Source: Moraxellaceae bacterium
GTDB taxonomy: Bacteria; Pseudomonadota; Gammaproteobacteria; Pseudomonadales; Ketobacteraceae
DNA length: 6,114 nucleotides
Assembly: GCA_002402125.1 (NCBI GenBank)
Contig: NVVG01000206.1
Span: forward strand, 1,841 to 7,954
Direction of reading: 5' to 3'
Position numbers and translations under genes: made by a program. Below are positions 1 through 6,114 of this stretch, in pieces. Each line of letters opens with the position of its first letter. Positions within the stretch are counted from its first letter, which is position 1. The notes beneath the pieces are model-generated. The model worked only from the letters and a program-made list of their open reading frames with translations, ran no database searches and was not told the DNA's origin.

Positions 1-404
1 AGCTCAATCAATTTTTCCAATTGATTCTTGCTCAAATCGGAGACGATGTTATCTGCACAGTGCTCAAAACTTATCTTGGCATCTTGGTAAAGTTGCTGCC
101 CTGTCTTTGAAAGTTTGACTAAACTCTGCCTAGCATCCCTTGGATTTGCCATTTTTTCGACGATCTTATTTTTTTCCATGGGCGCTATAAGGCGCGTAAC
201 GCCAGACGCACTTATACCAACATGTTCTGCTAGCTCAATCCTACGCATAGTTTTTAATGGTGAACCATCCAAATGACGCATAATCATAAACTCTGTAAAA
301 CTTATCCCGTGCACACTAAGCTGGTTATCCAATCGTTTTGATAACTTAGACACCAGCAAAGCATTTTGTATAACATATACTGAACTTAACAATTCCTTAG
401 ACAT
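1..404 (-). CDS. MarR-family winged-helix transcriptional regulator (3' end outside window)
   Basis: This gene encodes a dimeric DNA-binding repressor or activator of the MarR/SlyA type. The visible 134 codons begin MSKELLSSVY and run off the left edge; the family is usually about 140-160 residues, so little is missing. Residues 55-82 form the helix-turn-helix (ELAEHVGISASGVTRLI, then PMEKNKIVEK). Residues 86-102 form the wing, with the family signature NPRDARQS followed by VKLSKTG. The N-terminal helix (5-30) and the last visible helix would make the dimer interface. The start at 404 is supported by a strong AGGAGG at 409-414, four bases upstream. The only visible cysteine is C116, and there is no N-terminal OhrR-type sensing cysteine. 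The ligand and targets are unknown. A palindrome over its own promoter suggests autoregulation. The family call is firm; the physiological role is not recognisable. Confidence 0.93.
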   Translation of the reverse strand, partial: MSKELLSSVYVIQNALLVSKLSKRLDNQLSVHGISFTEFMIMRHLDGSPLKTMRRIELAEHVGISASGVTRLIAPMEKNKIVEKMANPRDARQSLVKLSKTGQQLYQDAKISFEHCADNIVSDLSKNQLEKLIE

Positions 405-435
405 ACAGCCTCCTCAAACAAAACAACACCTTCAC

Positions 436-459
436 ATATACTTGACTACTCAACTATAT
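436..459. promoter_or_regulatory. Near-perfect 24-bp palindrome, likely MarR autoregulatory operator
   Basis: The 24 bases form an inverted repeat with 10 of 12 symmetric pairs matching. The core is TTGACTACTCAA (442-453) and the flanks are ATATA and TATAT. The two failing pairs are symmetric C:C positions. It covers the -10 element at 453-458 and the predicted start point near 446, where a bound repressor would block RNA polymerase. Size, symmetry and TTGA/TCAA half-sites fit known MarR-family operators, which often sit over their own promoter. A further half-site, TCAAG at 461-465, lies just outside and could extend binding. Assignment to this MarR protein is inferred from position. Confidence 0.6.
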
Positions 460-481
460 ATCAAGGTATAAAGAAGCGCAA
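453..481 (-). promoter_or_regulatory. Candidate sigma-70 promoter of the MarR gene
   Basis: Read on the minus strand, a -35 element TTGCGC (476-481, three of six consensus bases) is followed after exactly 17 bases by a -10 element TATAGT (453-458, five of six). Transcription would start near 446, leaving a leader of about 40 bases that contains the AGGAGG ribosome binding site. The promoter lies after the NRDE stop codon, so the regulator can be expressed independently of that gene. This is a motif match by eye without experimental support. Confidence 0.55.
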
Positions 482-553
482 TGTTAAATTTTCAGACATA
501 AGCATACGCTCAATTTGACCGCTTCTGTCTACGCCTTATATTCTAGGCATTCG

Positions 554-1330
554 TTAAATACTGAATTCAAAAGATACCTGTTTCTCTTGCTCGCCGTTTT
601 GATTCCAGGTTATTTCCGTGAATTCTACGTTACCATTGTGATCAACAGTTAGCGCGGTACTCACCCGTGTACCATAGCCTGGAAGGAGAACAAAAGATGG
701 AGAAAGCGCACGCTCACTCTCTATACCTACACCGGTATCCGGTAAATATTGATCTTGCGCTACATTCCTTTTGTTGAGAATACCGAGTAATTCGCGGTGA
801 TTTAGCTTTTCATTACAACTCTGGTTTATGGTAATTAAATTTTGAAGTGCTTCTTTACCATCCGTAACTTTTGGCCAGGGTGTGTTCAATCTTGCGTTGC
901 TAAGTCCTTGTATACCCTCTTCAATTGGTTCTATCGCTTTAGTCGGGTGAGATAAACACCATAGCTCATTGATATTCCCTGTAATTAGATTGAACCCATT
1001 ATAAGGAATATCAGAGTTTTTGATGTTGGAAAGATAGCTAAATGCAGGGCTATCACCTTGAAGAAAACCTCTGACTAATGAGCCTCTTGAAGTTGCATTT
1101 GGTATATTTTCACTGGGATTTCGGTAATTGGTTATAGCAGCAATTCGACCCTGACGGGTAATACCCAACCAGCTGCCACCGTCACTCAAGTCCTTACCTG
1201 CGAGAATATTTTCGTTTTCACTCCAGTACTGCGCAGCAAGTGCTGGTCGATGGTAATATTCATCGCGATTGGCAATTAGGATGAGAGGATAGTTAGTATG
1301 TGTATTTTTGGCACAGATTAATAAACACAT
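554..1330 (-). CDS. NRDE / TANGO2 family protein (DUF833)
   Basis: This 258-residue protein belongs to the NRDE family, whose eukaryotic member is TANGO2, and has the family's usual length. It begins MCLLICAKN, retaining the conserved Cys2, and has the name-giving NRDE at 21-24 (LILIANRDEYYHRPA). Other recognisable family blocks are GGSWLGITRQG (51-61), AAITNYRNP (64-72), YNGFNLI (110-116), GLSNARLNTPWPK (142-154) and GYGTRVSTAL (218-227). The fold is related to N-terminal nucleophile hydrolases, and Cys2 would be exposed after methionine removal. No signal peptide or membrane segment is seen, so it is probably cytosolic. Work on eukaryotic homologues links the family to haem handling and acyl-CoA/lipid metabolism, but the bacterial activity is not settled. 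The ribosome binding site is weak (AGG eight bases before ATG). The stop is 149 bases from the MarR start. The family call is firm and the reaction is unknown. Confidence 0.93.
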   Translation of the reverse strand: MCLLICAKNTHTNYPLILIANRDEYYHRPALAAQYWSENENILAGKDLSDGGSWLGITRQGRIAAITNYRNPSENIPNATSRGSLVRGFLQGDSPAFSYLSNIKNSDIPYNGFNLITGNINELWCLSHPTKAIEPIEEGIQGLSNARLNTPWPKVTDGKEALQNLITINQSCNEKLNHRELLGILNKRNVAQDQYLPDTGVGIESERALSPSFVLLPGYGTRVSTALTVDHNGNVEFTEITWNQNGEQEKQVSFEFSI

Positions 1331-1354
1331 AGATATTGCCTACCAGTAGCTCTC

Positions 1355-1387
1355 ATCATTAACCAATAGTCTATCGCCATTAATGAT
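1355..1387. repeat. 8-bp inverted repeat between kinase and NRDE genes
   Basis: ATCATTAA (1355-1362) and its exact complement TTAATGAT (1380-1387) flank 17 bases. The repeat overlaps the possible NRDE promoter, with one arm inside the spacer and the other at the predicted start point. It could be a regulator site, but it is entirely A/T apart from one G:C pair per arm and may be chance in this A+T-rich gap. It is not a convincing terminator for the kinase gene: the T run lies on the wrong side for minus-strand transcription. Confidence 0.3.
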
Positions 1388-1396
1388 TTTTGATAA
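1368..1396 (-). promoter_or_regulatory. Possible sigma-70 promoter of the NRDE gene
   Basis: On the minus strand TTATCA (1391-1396, four of six matches to the -35 consensus) and TAGACT (1368-1373, four of six to the -10) are separated by exactly 17 bases. Transcription would begin near 1361 and give a leader of about 30 bases. This would let the NRDE gene be expressed apart from the kinase gene upstream. Both hexamers are imperfect, so read-through from the kinase operon is an equally valid alternative. Confidence 0.35.
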
Positions 1397-1410
1397 GACA
1401 TTTATGATCT

Positions 1411-3204
1411 CTAGGTACCCGCACCTTGACGACGTGGCAATCTGACGATAAAACAAGATCCCTTCTGCCATTCGCTTTCCACCCTAATGCTTCCACCCAG
1501 CAACCCCAACTGCTTCTTCACAATGCTTAGACCAAGACCTGCACCACTTTCTTTTCCAAAGATATTTTCTTGCAAGTTAGTAAACTCCAAAAATACTTTG
1601 TCAAGATTCTCCTCAAGAATACCAACACCTGTATCTTCAACACTAATGATGGCATCGTTTTCATCTTCTGATAGTTCCAAGCGCAGAGTGATCACTCCTT
1701 GCTCTGTGAATTTGAGAGCATTATCGAGCAACCGAGCCATTATCTCTTTGAGAACTTCGATATCTGTCACAACACCAAAAAACCCTGTAGGAGCTATCAT
1801 TTTTGTTATAATCGACTTCCGTTCTGCCTCAACTTTAAAACGCCCAAAGCAGGCCTCTAGCAATTCAAACAGATCTACTGTCTTAAACTTCACTTCATCG
1901 TTAATAATACCAACATTCAGGTCCAACATGCTCTCAACCATTCCTAGCAAAATCGTAGCGCTCGCCATTACTTGCTCTAAGCCATCTTTATTACGCTTCG
2001 ACAATTGATCTTCTGGGCTTTTTAGGACTCTGCGGGTAAAGCCCATAATGGCATTTAGTGGTGTACGTAATTCATGACTGACTTTTGCAATAAATTTTGC
2101 TTTTGTTTTCAACGCTTCTTCGGCACTCTTCTTTGCAGACAATAACAATTGAGAACGCTCGACTTCATCTTTCATGTTAATAACAATATATACGTAAGCG
2201 ACTATATTTCCGCCCCTATCTAGGAGTGGCGATGGCTTTATCCGAACATCAAGAGTACTGCCATTCTTGTGAACTACTTTTCGCTCCTGAGGCTCACCCC
2301 CTGATAAAACAGACACCGTACGTCCAACAAAATTTCCCTCCATTGTTTTACCCACCACACTATCTTCTTCTACACCAATCATACCCAAAAAAGTCTTATT
2401 GGCCTGAACGACCAAGTCATCCATCCCCAATACAAAAAGCCCATCAGACATGGCGCCAATGACATTAGAGACGTATTCTTTTGACACTGTGGTAGATTCC
2501 AACTGCCCCGCCATATAATCAATAGATTGAGCTAACCGACCAATTTCATCGGTTCTTTTATACTTAGCACGAACGGAATAATCACCTTTTGCCAATTTCA
2601 ACGTAATATCGATAAGCCTTAAAATAGGACTAGCAATTAACTTGGACGTAAAAGTGGCAATGAGTATTGCAAAAAGAAAAATCCCTACCGAAATCCCTCC
2701 ATAGACACGTTGCAGATCCCTAAGCGTTTGATGCATATTATCCAAAGATATCTCTACCAGTGCATAACCAACAATTTCTGTTTCGGTGATAAGCACAGTT
2801 CTAACGAATAACACCCTGTCACTTATGTCATTTATCGCGTAACCATTGTTCTTTGCTAGTTCATAGTAAGCTCCCAAAACATCGGAAAGAAGCTCATCCC
2901 TAAGGTCATTACCATCAGAACCGTCAGATAAGATATAACCTTCATTATCGGAAATGAATAAGCGCGACACATCTTTATTAATTAAGGTATTACTCAGAGC
3001 CTGTGATAACTTGTCAATCTTTAAGTTATATAGTGGGTCAACAATTGAGGAAGCCAACACATCAGATGTAAGCCTTCCTTTGGCCAAGGCTTCTTCAAAA
3101 ACCAACTTTTGGACCTGTACCAGGCTATACCCTATAACGGAAAACCCAACCAGACTAACCACCAAAAAGGTGAATACTATTACTTTTAAACGAATAGTAA
3201 ACAT
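1411..3204 (-). CDS. Membrane sensor histidine kinase (periplasmic sensor-HAMP-PAS-HisKA-HATPase)
   Basis: This 597-residue inner-membrane kinase autophosphorylates and would pass phosphate to a response regulator. The first membrane segment is about residues 7-29. A periplasmic domain of about 135 residues (30-167), possibly Cache/PAS-like, follows. The second membrane segment is about 168-190. HAMP covers about 190-240 (ASPILRLIDITLKLAKGDYS) and PAS about 243-345 (ending in GGNIVAYVYIVINMKDE). A short helical linker leads to HisKA with KVSHELRTPLNAIMGF, phosphoacceptor H377. The ATPase domain has the N box LLDNALKFT (N495), the G1 box DTGVGI (524-529) and the G2 box GAGLGLS (554-560). All catalytic motifs are intact. 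There is no receiver or Hpt domain, and no response regulator lies nearby. The ATG lies nine bases after the stop of the PhnD-type gene and has no visible Shine-Dalgarno sequence, so translation is probably coupled to that gene. Ligand and output are unknown. Confidence 0.93.
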   Translation of the reverse strand: MFTIRLKVIVFTFLVVSLVGFSVIGYSLVQVQKLVFEEALAKGRLTSDVLASSIVDPLYNLKIDKLSQALSNTLINKDVSRLFISDNEGYILSDGSDGNDLRDELLSDVLGAYYELAKNNGYAINDISDRVLFVRTVLITETEIVGYALVEISLDNMHQTLRDLQRVYGGISVGIFLFAILIATFTSKLIASPILRLIDITLKLAKGDYSVRAKYKRTDEIGRLAQSIDYMAGQLESTTVSKEYVSNVIGAMSDGLFVLGMDDLVVQANKTFLGMIGVEEDSVVGKTMEGNFVGRTVSVLSGGEPQERKVVHKNGSTLDVRIKPSPLLDRGGNIVAYVYIVINMKDEVERSQLLLSAKKSAEEALKTKAKFIAKVSHELRTPLNAIMGFTRRVLKSPEDQLSKRNKDGLEQVMASATILLGMVESMLDLNVGIINDEVKFKTVDLFELLEACFGRFKVEAERKSIITKMIAPTGFFGVVTDIEVLKEIMARLLDNALKFTEQGVITLRLELSEDENDAIISVEDTGVGILEENLDKVFLEFTNLQENIFGKESGAGLGLSIVKKQLGLLGGSIRVESEWQKGSCFIVRLPRRQGAGT

Positions 3205-3213
3205 GAACAGATA

Positions 3214-4086
3214 TTAATGGTTTAATGATAGGTATTTGGAAATCGATGTTATATCGATTTTCTCTTGATCGCTAATAAGGTCAAACTTCGCTGTTTTGTT
3301 GAATTTCTTCAAAATTATTTTTCCAGCATCATTGTTATGCATCTCTGTCAGAACATTAATAATCATATTTTTATACTCTGTAGGCATTGCAGAGCGCATT
3401 GCCAGCACATGACGAGGAACCGATATGGTTCGATGGATAATCTGTAGATCTTTCACTCGTTTCTTTGCATATTTATGGAACGATTTCTCACTCATTGCAC
3501 CTGCATCAACCTTTCGTCGAACAACCCAAACCATGGTATTCTCATCGTCTTCAGAAAAAATGTAGCCACTGCTTCTACCACTTTTTTCCATAAGAGAAAT
3601 GTCACAGCAAACCACTAAGGATGACTTTGGCAACAAAAAAGATGACGTTGAAAATGGTTCTTCAAACGCAATTATTTTTCCAACAAGATCCTTTTCTGTT
3701 GCAATACCAGAATCTTTTCGGCTAAAAATAACTGAATGGTATTTTTCTACACCGTTCTTCCAACGGCGCAACTCGATATCACATGCCCCGCCAGAGCAAA
3801 CACTTTCAACCGACAAGGGGCTATCAATATAGATGTCAACACCCCCCGTTGCCATCGATTTTTTCATCTGCCTAAGGTTATTATGCACCATCACCTCGAA
3901 TTGAATGTGGTTTTCAAGACCAATTTCTTTTTTCAGGTATTGAGCTAATGGCCGAAATTCTGCTAGTCCTTTCTGAGGGCTTTCTTCTATGGTACCTAAA
4001 GTAATCGTCACTGAAAAAGCCGATGACGAGAAAAACATCAGGAGCGAAGAAATAGCAACCAACCAGCGCGCGGCCCTAAGAGTCAT
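3214..4086 (-). CDS. Secreted PhnD-type periplasmic substrate-binding protein, probable partner of the adjacent kinase
   Basis: This 290-residue protein belongs to the phosphate/phosphite/phosphonate-binding (PhnD) family. Residues 1-25 form a Sec signal peptide (arginines at 4 and 7, hydrophobic LVAISSLLMFF core, likely cleavage after AFS). There is no lipobox, so a soluble periplasmic protein is expected. Family landmarks are VTITLGTIEESPQKGLAEFRPLAQYL (split here at 26-45 and 46-51), YHSVIFSRKDSGI (116-128), AFEEPFSTSSFLLPK (140-154) and DAGAMSEKSFHK (194-205). It carries four cysteines (C97, C102 and adjacent C160-C161), which could form disulfides. The ATG at 4086 has GGAG seven bases upstream. 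No permease or ATPase gene adjoins, and the next gene nine bases on is a histidine kinase. A sensory role, delivering a bound ligand signal to that kinase, is therefore more likely than transport. The family is firm; ligand and role are inferred. Confidence 0.88.
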   Translation of the reverse strand: MTLRAARWLVAISSLLMFFSSSAFSVTITLGTIEESPQKGLAEFRPLAQYLKKEIGLENHIQFEVMVHNNLRQMKKSMATGGVDIYIDSPLSVESVCSGGACDIELRRWKNGVEKYHSVIFSRKDSGIATEKDLVGKIIAFEEPFSTSSFLLPKSSLVVCCDISLMEKSGRSSGYIFSEDDENTMVWVVRRKVDAGAMSEKSFHKYAKKRVKDLQIIHRTISVPRHVLAMRSAMPTEYKNMIINVLTEMHNNDAGKIILKKFNKTAKFDLISDQEKIDITSISKYLSLNH

Positions 4087-4120
4087 GGCAATCTCCAGAG
4101 AAAGAAACCGTTATCTTTTG

Positions 4121-4129
4121 AGTCTAGCA
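4121..4129 (-). promoter_or_regulatory. Candidate extended -10 promoter of the binding protein-kinase pair
   Basis: On the minus strand TGCTAGACT supplies a TG extension plus a -10 hexamer TAGACT (4121-4126, four of six matches). It would start transcription near 4114, about 28 bases before the ATG at 4086. The position expected for a -35 element (about 4144-4150) matches the consensus poorly, as extended -10 promoters can. The remaining 173-base gap downstream of polB shows no better candidate. The call is tentative. Confidence 0.35.
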
Positions 4130-4137
4130 CAGGCGAC

Positions 4138-4150
4138 TCGAATGATTCGA
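4138..4150. promoter_or_regulatory. Perfect 13-bp palindrome upstream of the PhnD-type gene, possible operator
   Basis: TCGAATGATTCGA is a perfect inverted repeat with six-base arms around one central base. It sits over the expected -35 region of the candidate promoter, where an operator or activator site would act. Another TTCGA, within the palindrome TTCGAA (4165-4170), lies upstream; TTCGA is followed closely by TGACC in both places, hinting at an imperfect repeated site. A response regulator partnered with the kinase is one possible binder, which is inference only. Confidence 0.4.
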
Positions 4151-4259
4151 CTGACCGAGCATGGTTCGAAAATTGACCCAACAGAAAATATTGCCCCGTC
4201 AACTTTGTAAAAATATCTTTATAATCAATAAGTTCATCCGCTACAGCAATGCCATTACG

Positions 4260-6114
4260 CTAAAAAAGACCCAGTTGCTGATCAGTAATTTGCTGAAGCG
4301 AGGTTCCTTGGAATTGCAGCAAGCCATCCAATGCGGGAGCAAGCTGACGCTCAATATAAAAGTCATAATCTAACGGTGACGACATATACTGTACTGGCTC
4401 TGGGCCATTGAGTGTCATCACATATTCGATCCAGCCACCAAATTCAAAGGCACTGGATTTTCCTTGCTGCTTGTTCATTGCATCAGCTTTAAGTGCAGCT
4501 TGTACATGTGGTGGTACGTTTTTCTGATAATCCGATAACTTTCTTCTAAGGCGTTTACGAAACACCAACTCATTATCCATGTCACCACTTAACACTTGCT
4601 GATACACCTGCTTCACATAAGTTTCGTAAGGCTCGTTATGGAATACCTTCCAATACAATTCTCGTTGAACATTACGGGCTAATTGTGTCCAATCTGTACG
4701 TACACTCTCCAACCCTTTAAACACAATCCGGTCTTCTTTTTCTGGGGTAACAATCATACCTGCATAGCGTTTTTTACTGCCTACGTCAGACCCTCGCACA
4801 GTTGGCATCATGAAACGAGAAAAGTGCGTTTCAAACTCTATTTCTAAACAACTTGTTAAACCAAAGCGCTGCTCTAGCGTTTTACTCCACCATTGATTTA
4901 ACTTGTCGGCCAAACTATCTCCAATACGACAGGCCCCAGCATCATTGACACCTTCTGCATTATTAACCCACACAAAGACCGAATCGGTATCGCCGTAAAT
5001 CACTTGGTAGCCGTCTTCTTCAATCAACTCTCGGGTCTTTTGTAAAATGTCATGGCCTCGCAAAGTAATAGAGCTAGACAAGCGCGGGTCGTAGAAACGG
5101 CATAGGGGTGTGCCCAACACACCATAAAAAGAATTCATGATGATTTTTATTGCCTGCGACAATGGCGCATTCTTTTCTTTTTTTGCGGCATCACGAGCTT
5201 GCCACAAGGTATTAATAATACCCGGTAATATATGCTGGTGCTTGCTAAAGAACGCCCCATTAAACCCCGGTATCCAATCAGCTAAATTCTGCTCGCCGTC
5301 ATTGCTGGGCTGCTCAAACACCTCTGGGGGGATATCTGTATTTTCGCCAATAGCGTGCAAACTAACAATAAGTGACAACGGGTCGATATTAAAAGTACGG
5401 ATAATACTGGGATACAGGCTTTTAAAATCCAACACCAATACATGTTCATACAGTCCTGGCGTCGAGTTCATCACATAGCCGCCTGGAGCAGTGATATCAC
5501 TTTCTAGCATGCCAATATTAGGAGCCACATAGCCTTCCCGATGTAATCGCGGCAAGTACAGATTCTCAAACGCCGCCACCGAACCACCCACTTTATCCAT
5601 TGGCAAACCGGTAAGCCTGGCACGCTCTTCAACAAAATGCAGCAACTGGGCTTTATCAAAGATATCCAGTACCAACTGACAATCTTCGATATTGTATTCT
5701 GCCAAGGCCAGCTTATCGTTTCGAAACAAATCGGCAATGGCTGCTCCACGGTTTTCTACATCATGAATCAACTTACCTCTATCGAGGAATTCACGAGCAA
5801 CATTTTCCAATGAGAAGCTTTCAAAATTATAGGTAGCGGCTTTCAGCGTATCGATGCCATCCAGTACCACACGCCCTGGCACCACGACAAAATAATGCTG
5901 CCCTTCTCGTTGTGACTTGCGCCAATCCGGTCGCAACCTATTTCGACCCAATGAGAATGGGATATGGTACTGATCACATTTGACCTGCAACATGCGCAAG
6001 TCGAAATTCACCACGTTCCAGCCGACAATAATATCGGGGTCTGCTTCTTCTACCCAACGTAAGAACTTCTGAAGCAATGCCTTTTCGTTTTCTACGATGG
6101 TAAGTTGGAAATTC
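4260..6114 (-). CDS. polB: DNA polymerase II, B family (5' end outside window)
   Basis: This is the damage-tolerant, proofreading DNA polymerase II, which in E. coli acts in replication restart and lesion bypass under SOS control. The visible 617 codons stay open to the right edge; E. coli Pol II has 783 residues, so about 170 N-terminal residues, including the exonuclease I motif, lie outside. In visible-fragment numbering, exonuclease II is GWNVVNFDLRML (31-42) and exonuclease III is YNIED (140-144). Polymerase motif A is DFKSLYPSII (229-238), motif B KIIMNSFYGVLG (323-334) and motif C YGDTDS (373-378, two catalytic aspartates). KKRYAG is at 447-452. The protein ends QLGLF, the sliding-clamp-binding tail also present in the E. 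coli enzyme. The reading frame is intact with all visible catalytic residues. Its promoter is outside the window, so SOS control cannot be assessed. The next gene starts 173 bases after the stop. Confidence 0.97.
   Translation of the reverse strand, partial: NFQLTIVENEKALLQKFLRWVEEADPDIIVGWNVVNFDLRMLQVKCDQYHIPFSLGRNRLRPDWRKSQREGQHYFVVVPGRVVLDGIDTLKAATYNFESFSLENVAREFLDRGKLIHDVENRGAAIADLFRNDKLALAEYNIEDCQLVLDIFDKAQLLHFVEERARLTGLPMDKVGGSVAAFENLYLPRLHREGYVAPNIGMLESDITAPGGYVMNSTPGLYEHVLVLDFKSLYPSIIRTFNIDPLSLIVSLHAIGENTDIPPEVFEQPSNDGEQNLADWIPGFNGAFFSKHQHILPGIINTLWQARDAAKKEKNAPLSQAIKIIMNSFYGVLGTPLCRFYDPRLSSSITLRGHDILQKTRELIEEDGYQVIYGDTDSVFVWVNNAEGVNDAGACRIGDSLADKLNQWWSKTLEQRFGLTSCLEIEFETHFSRFMMPTVRGSDVGSKKRYAGMIVTPEKEDRIVFKGLESVRTDWTQLARNVQRELYWKVFHNEPYETYVKQVYQQVLSGDMDNELVFRKRLRRKLSDYQKNVPPHVQAALKADAMNKQQGKSSAFEFGGWIEYVMTLNGPEPVQYMSSPLDYDFYIERQLAPALDGLLQFQGTSLQQITDQQLGLF

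Noticed and set aside
531..550. Hairpin with ACGCCT/AGGCAT arms after the NRDE stop as a terminator
   Set aside because: The stem is only about six pairs with a wobble, the loop is eight bases, and no T run follows in the direction of transcription.
1487..2008. Open frame of 173 codons on the plus strand within the kinase gene
   Set aside because: It is rich in serine and proline, matches no family I know, and lies opposite the well-supported HisKA and ATPase domains.
3204..4086. The binding protein and kinase as a single gene broken by a nonsense mutation at 3214-3216
   Set aside because: A fused chain has impossible topology: after a secreted domain, the kinase's two membrane segments would put HAMP, PAS and the catalytic domains in the periplasm. 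The kinase also has its own ATG directly before its first membrane segment.
4246..4260. AATG-G-CATT dyad at the polB stop as a terminator
   Set aside because: There is no room for a loop and no T run downstream. I see no convincing intrinsic terminator between polB and the next gene.
5504..5749. 81-codon open frame on the minus strand within polB
   Set aside because: It overlaps conserved polymerase sequence in another frame and has no protein-like features.
6075..6077. TTG at 6077 as start of the polymerase gene
   Set aside because: The frame stays open to the window edge with 12 further codons, and the exonuclease I motif expected upstream is missing from the window. The gene is simply cut by the edge.
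1..6114. Mobile element, CRISPR array, tRNA or other dedicated accessory system
   Set aside because: No terminal repeats, transposase or integrase motifs, regularly spaced repeats or cloverleaf-like sequences were seen. The genes look like normal chromosomal residents.

Overview
The window looks like ordinary chromosome from a gammaproteobacterium, probably marine or environmental, of moderate to low G+C (low forties by eye). The best taxonomic clue is a B-family DNA polymerase II that follows Escherichia coli PolB motif by motif down to its C-terminal QLGLF. Genus cannot be fixed from the sequence. All five genes lie on the minus strand, so transcription runs from the right edge (6114) to the left edge (1). 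I see no tRNA, rRNA, CRISPR array, insertion sequence or phage gene, and no gene-free stretch over 300 bases.

Right to left: (1) 4260-6114 is the C-terminal 617 codons of DNA polymerase II (polB), cut by the window edge. (2) A 173-base gap (4087-4259) carries a candidate extended -10 promoter and a perfect 13-base palindrome. (3) 3214-4086 encodes a secreted PhnD-type periplasmic binding protein. (4) Nine bases after its stop, 1411-3204 encodes a membrane histidine kinase with a periplasmic sensor region, HAMP, PAS, HisKA and ATPase domains. (5) An 80-base gap (1331-1410) contains a possible sigma-70 promoter. (6) 554-1330 encodes an NRDE/TANGO2-family protein. (7) A 149-base gap (405-553) holds a clear promoter overlapped by a near-perfect palindrome. 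(8) 1-404 is a MarR-family regulator that runs off the left edge.

The most interesting unit is the binding protein plus kinase pair. The binding protein has no permease or ATPase gene beside it, and the kinase has no response regulator beside it. The simplest reading is a sensory rather than transport unit: the secreted protein captures a small ligand, probably an oxyanion, and reports to the kinase, whose partner regulator lies elsewhere. TtrS-type sensors join a PhnD-like domain and a kinase in one chain; here they are two chains. The two genes share a reading frame and are separated by one stop codon, but membrane topology argues that the split form is the working one.

The MarR gene appears self-regulated, because its palindrome covers its own -10 element. 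Nothing links polB or the NRDE gene functionally to their neighbours apart from strand.
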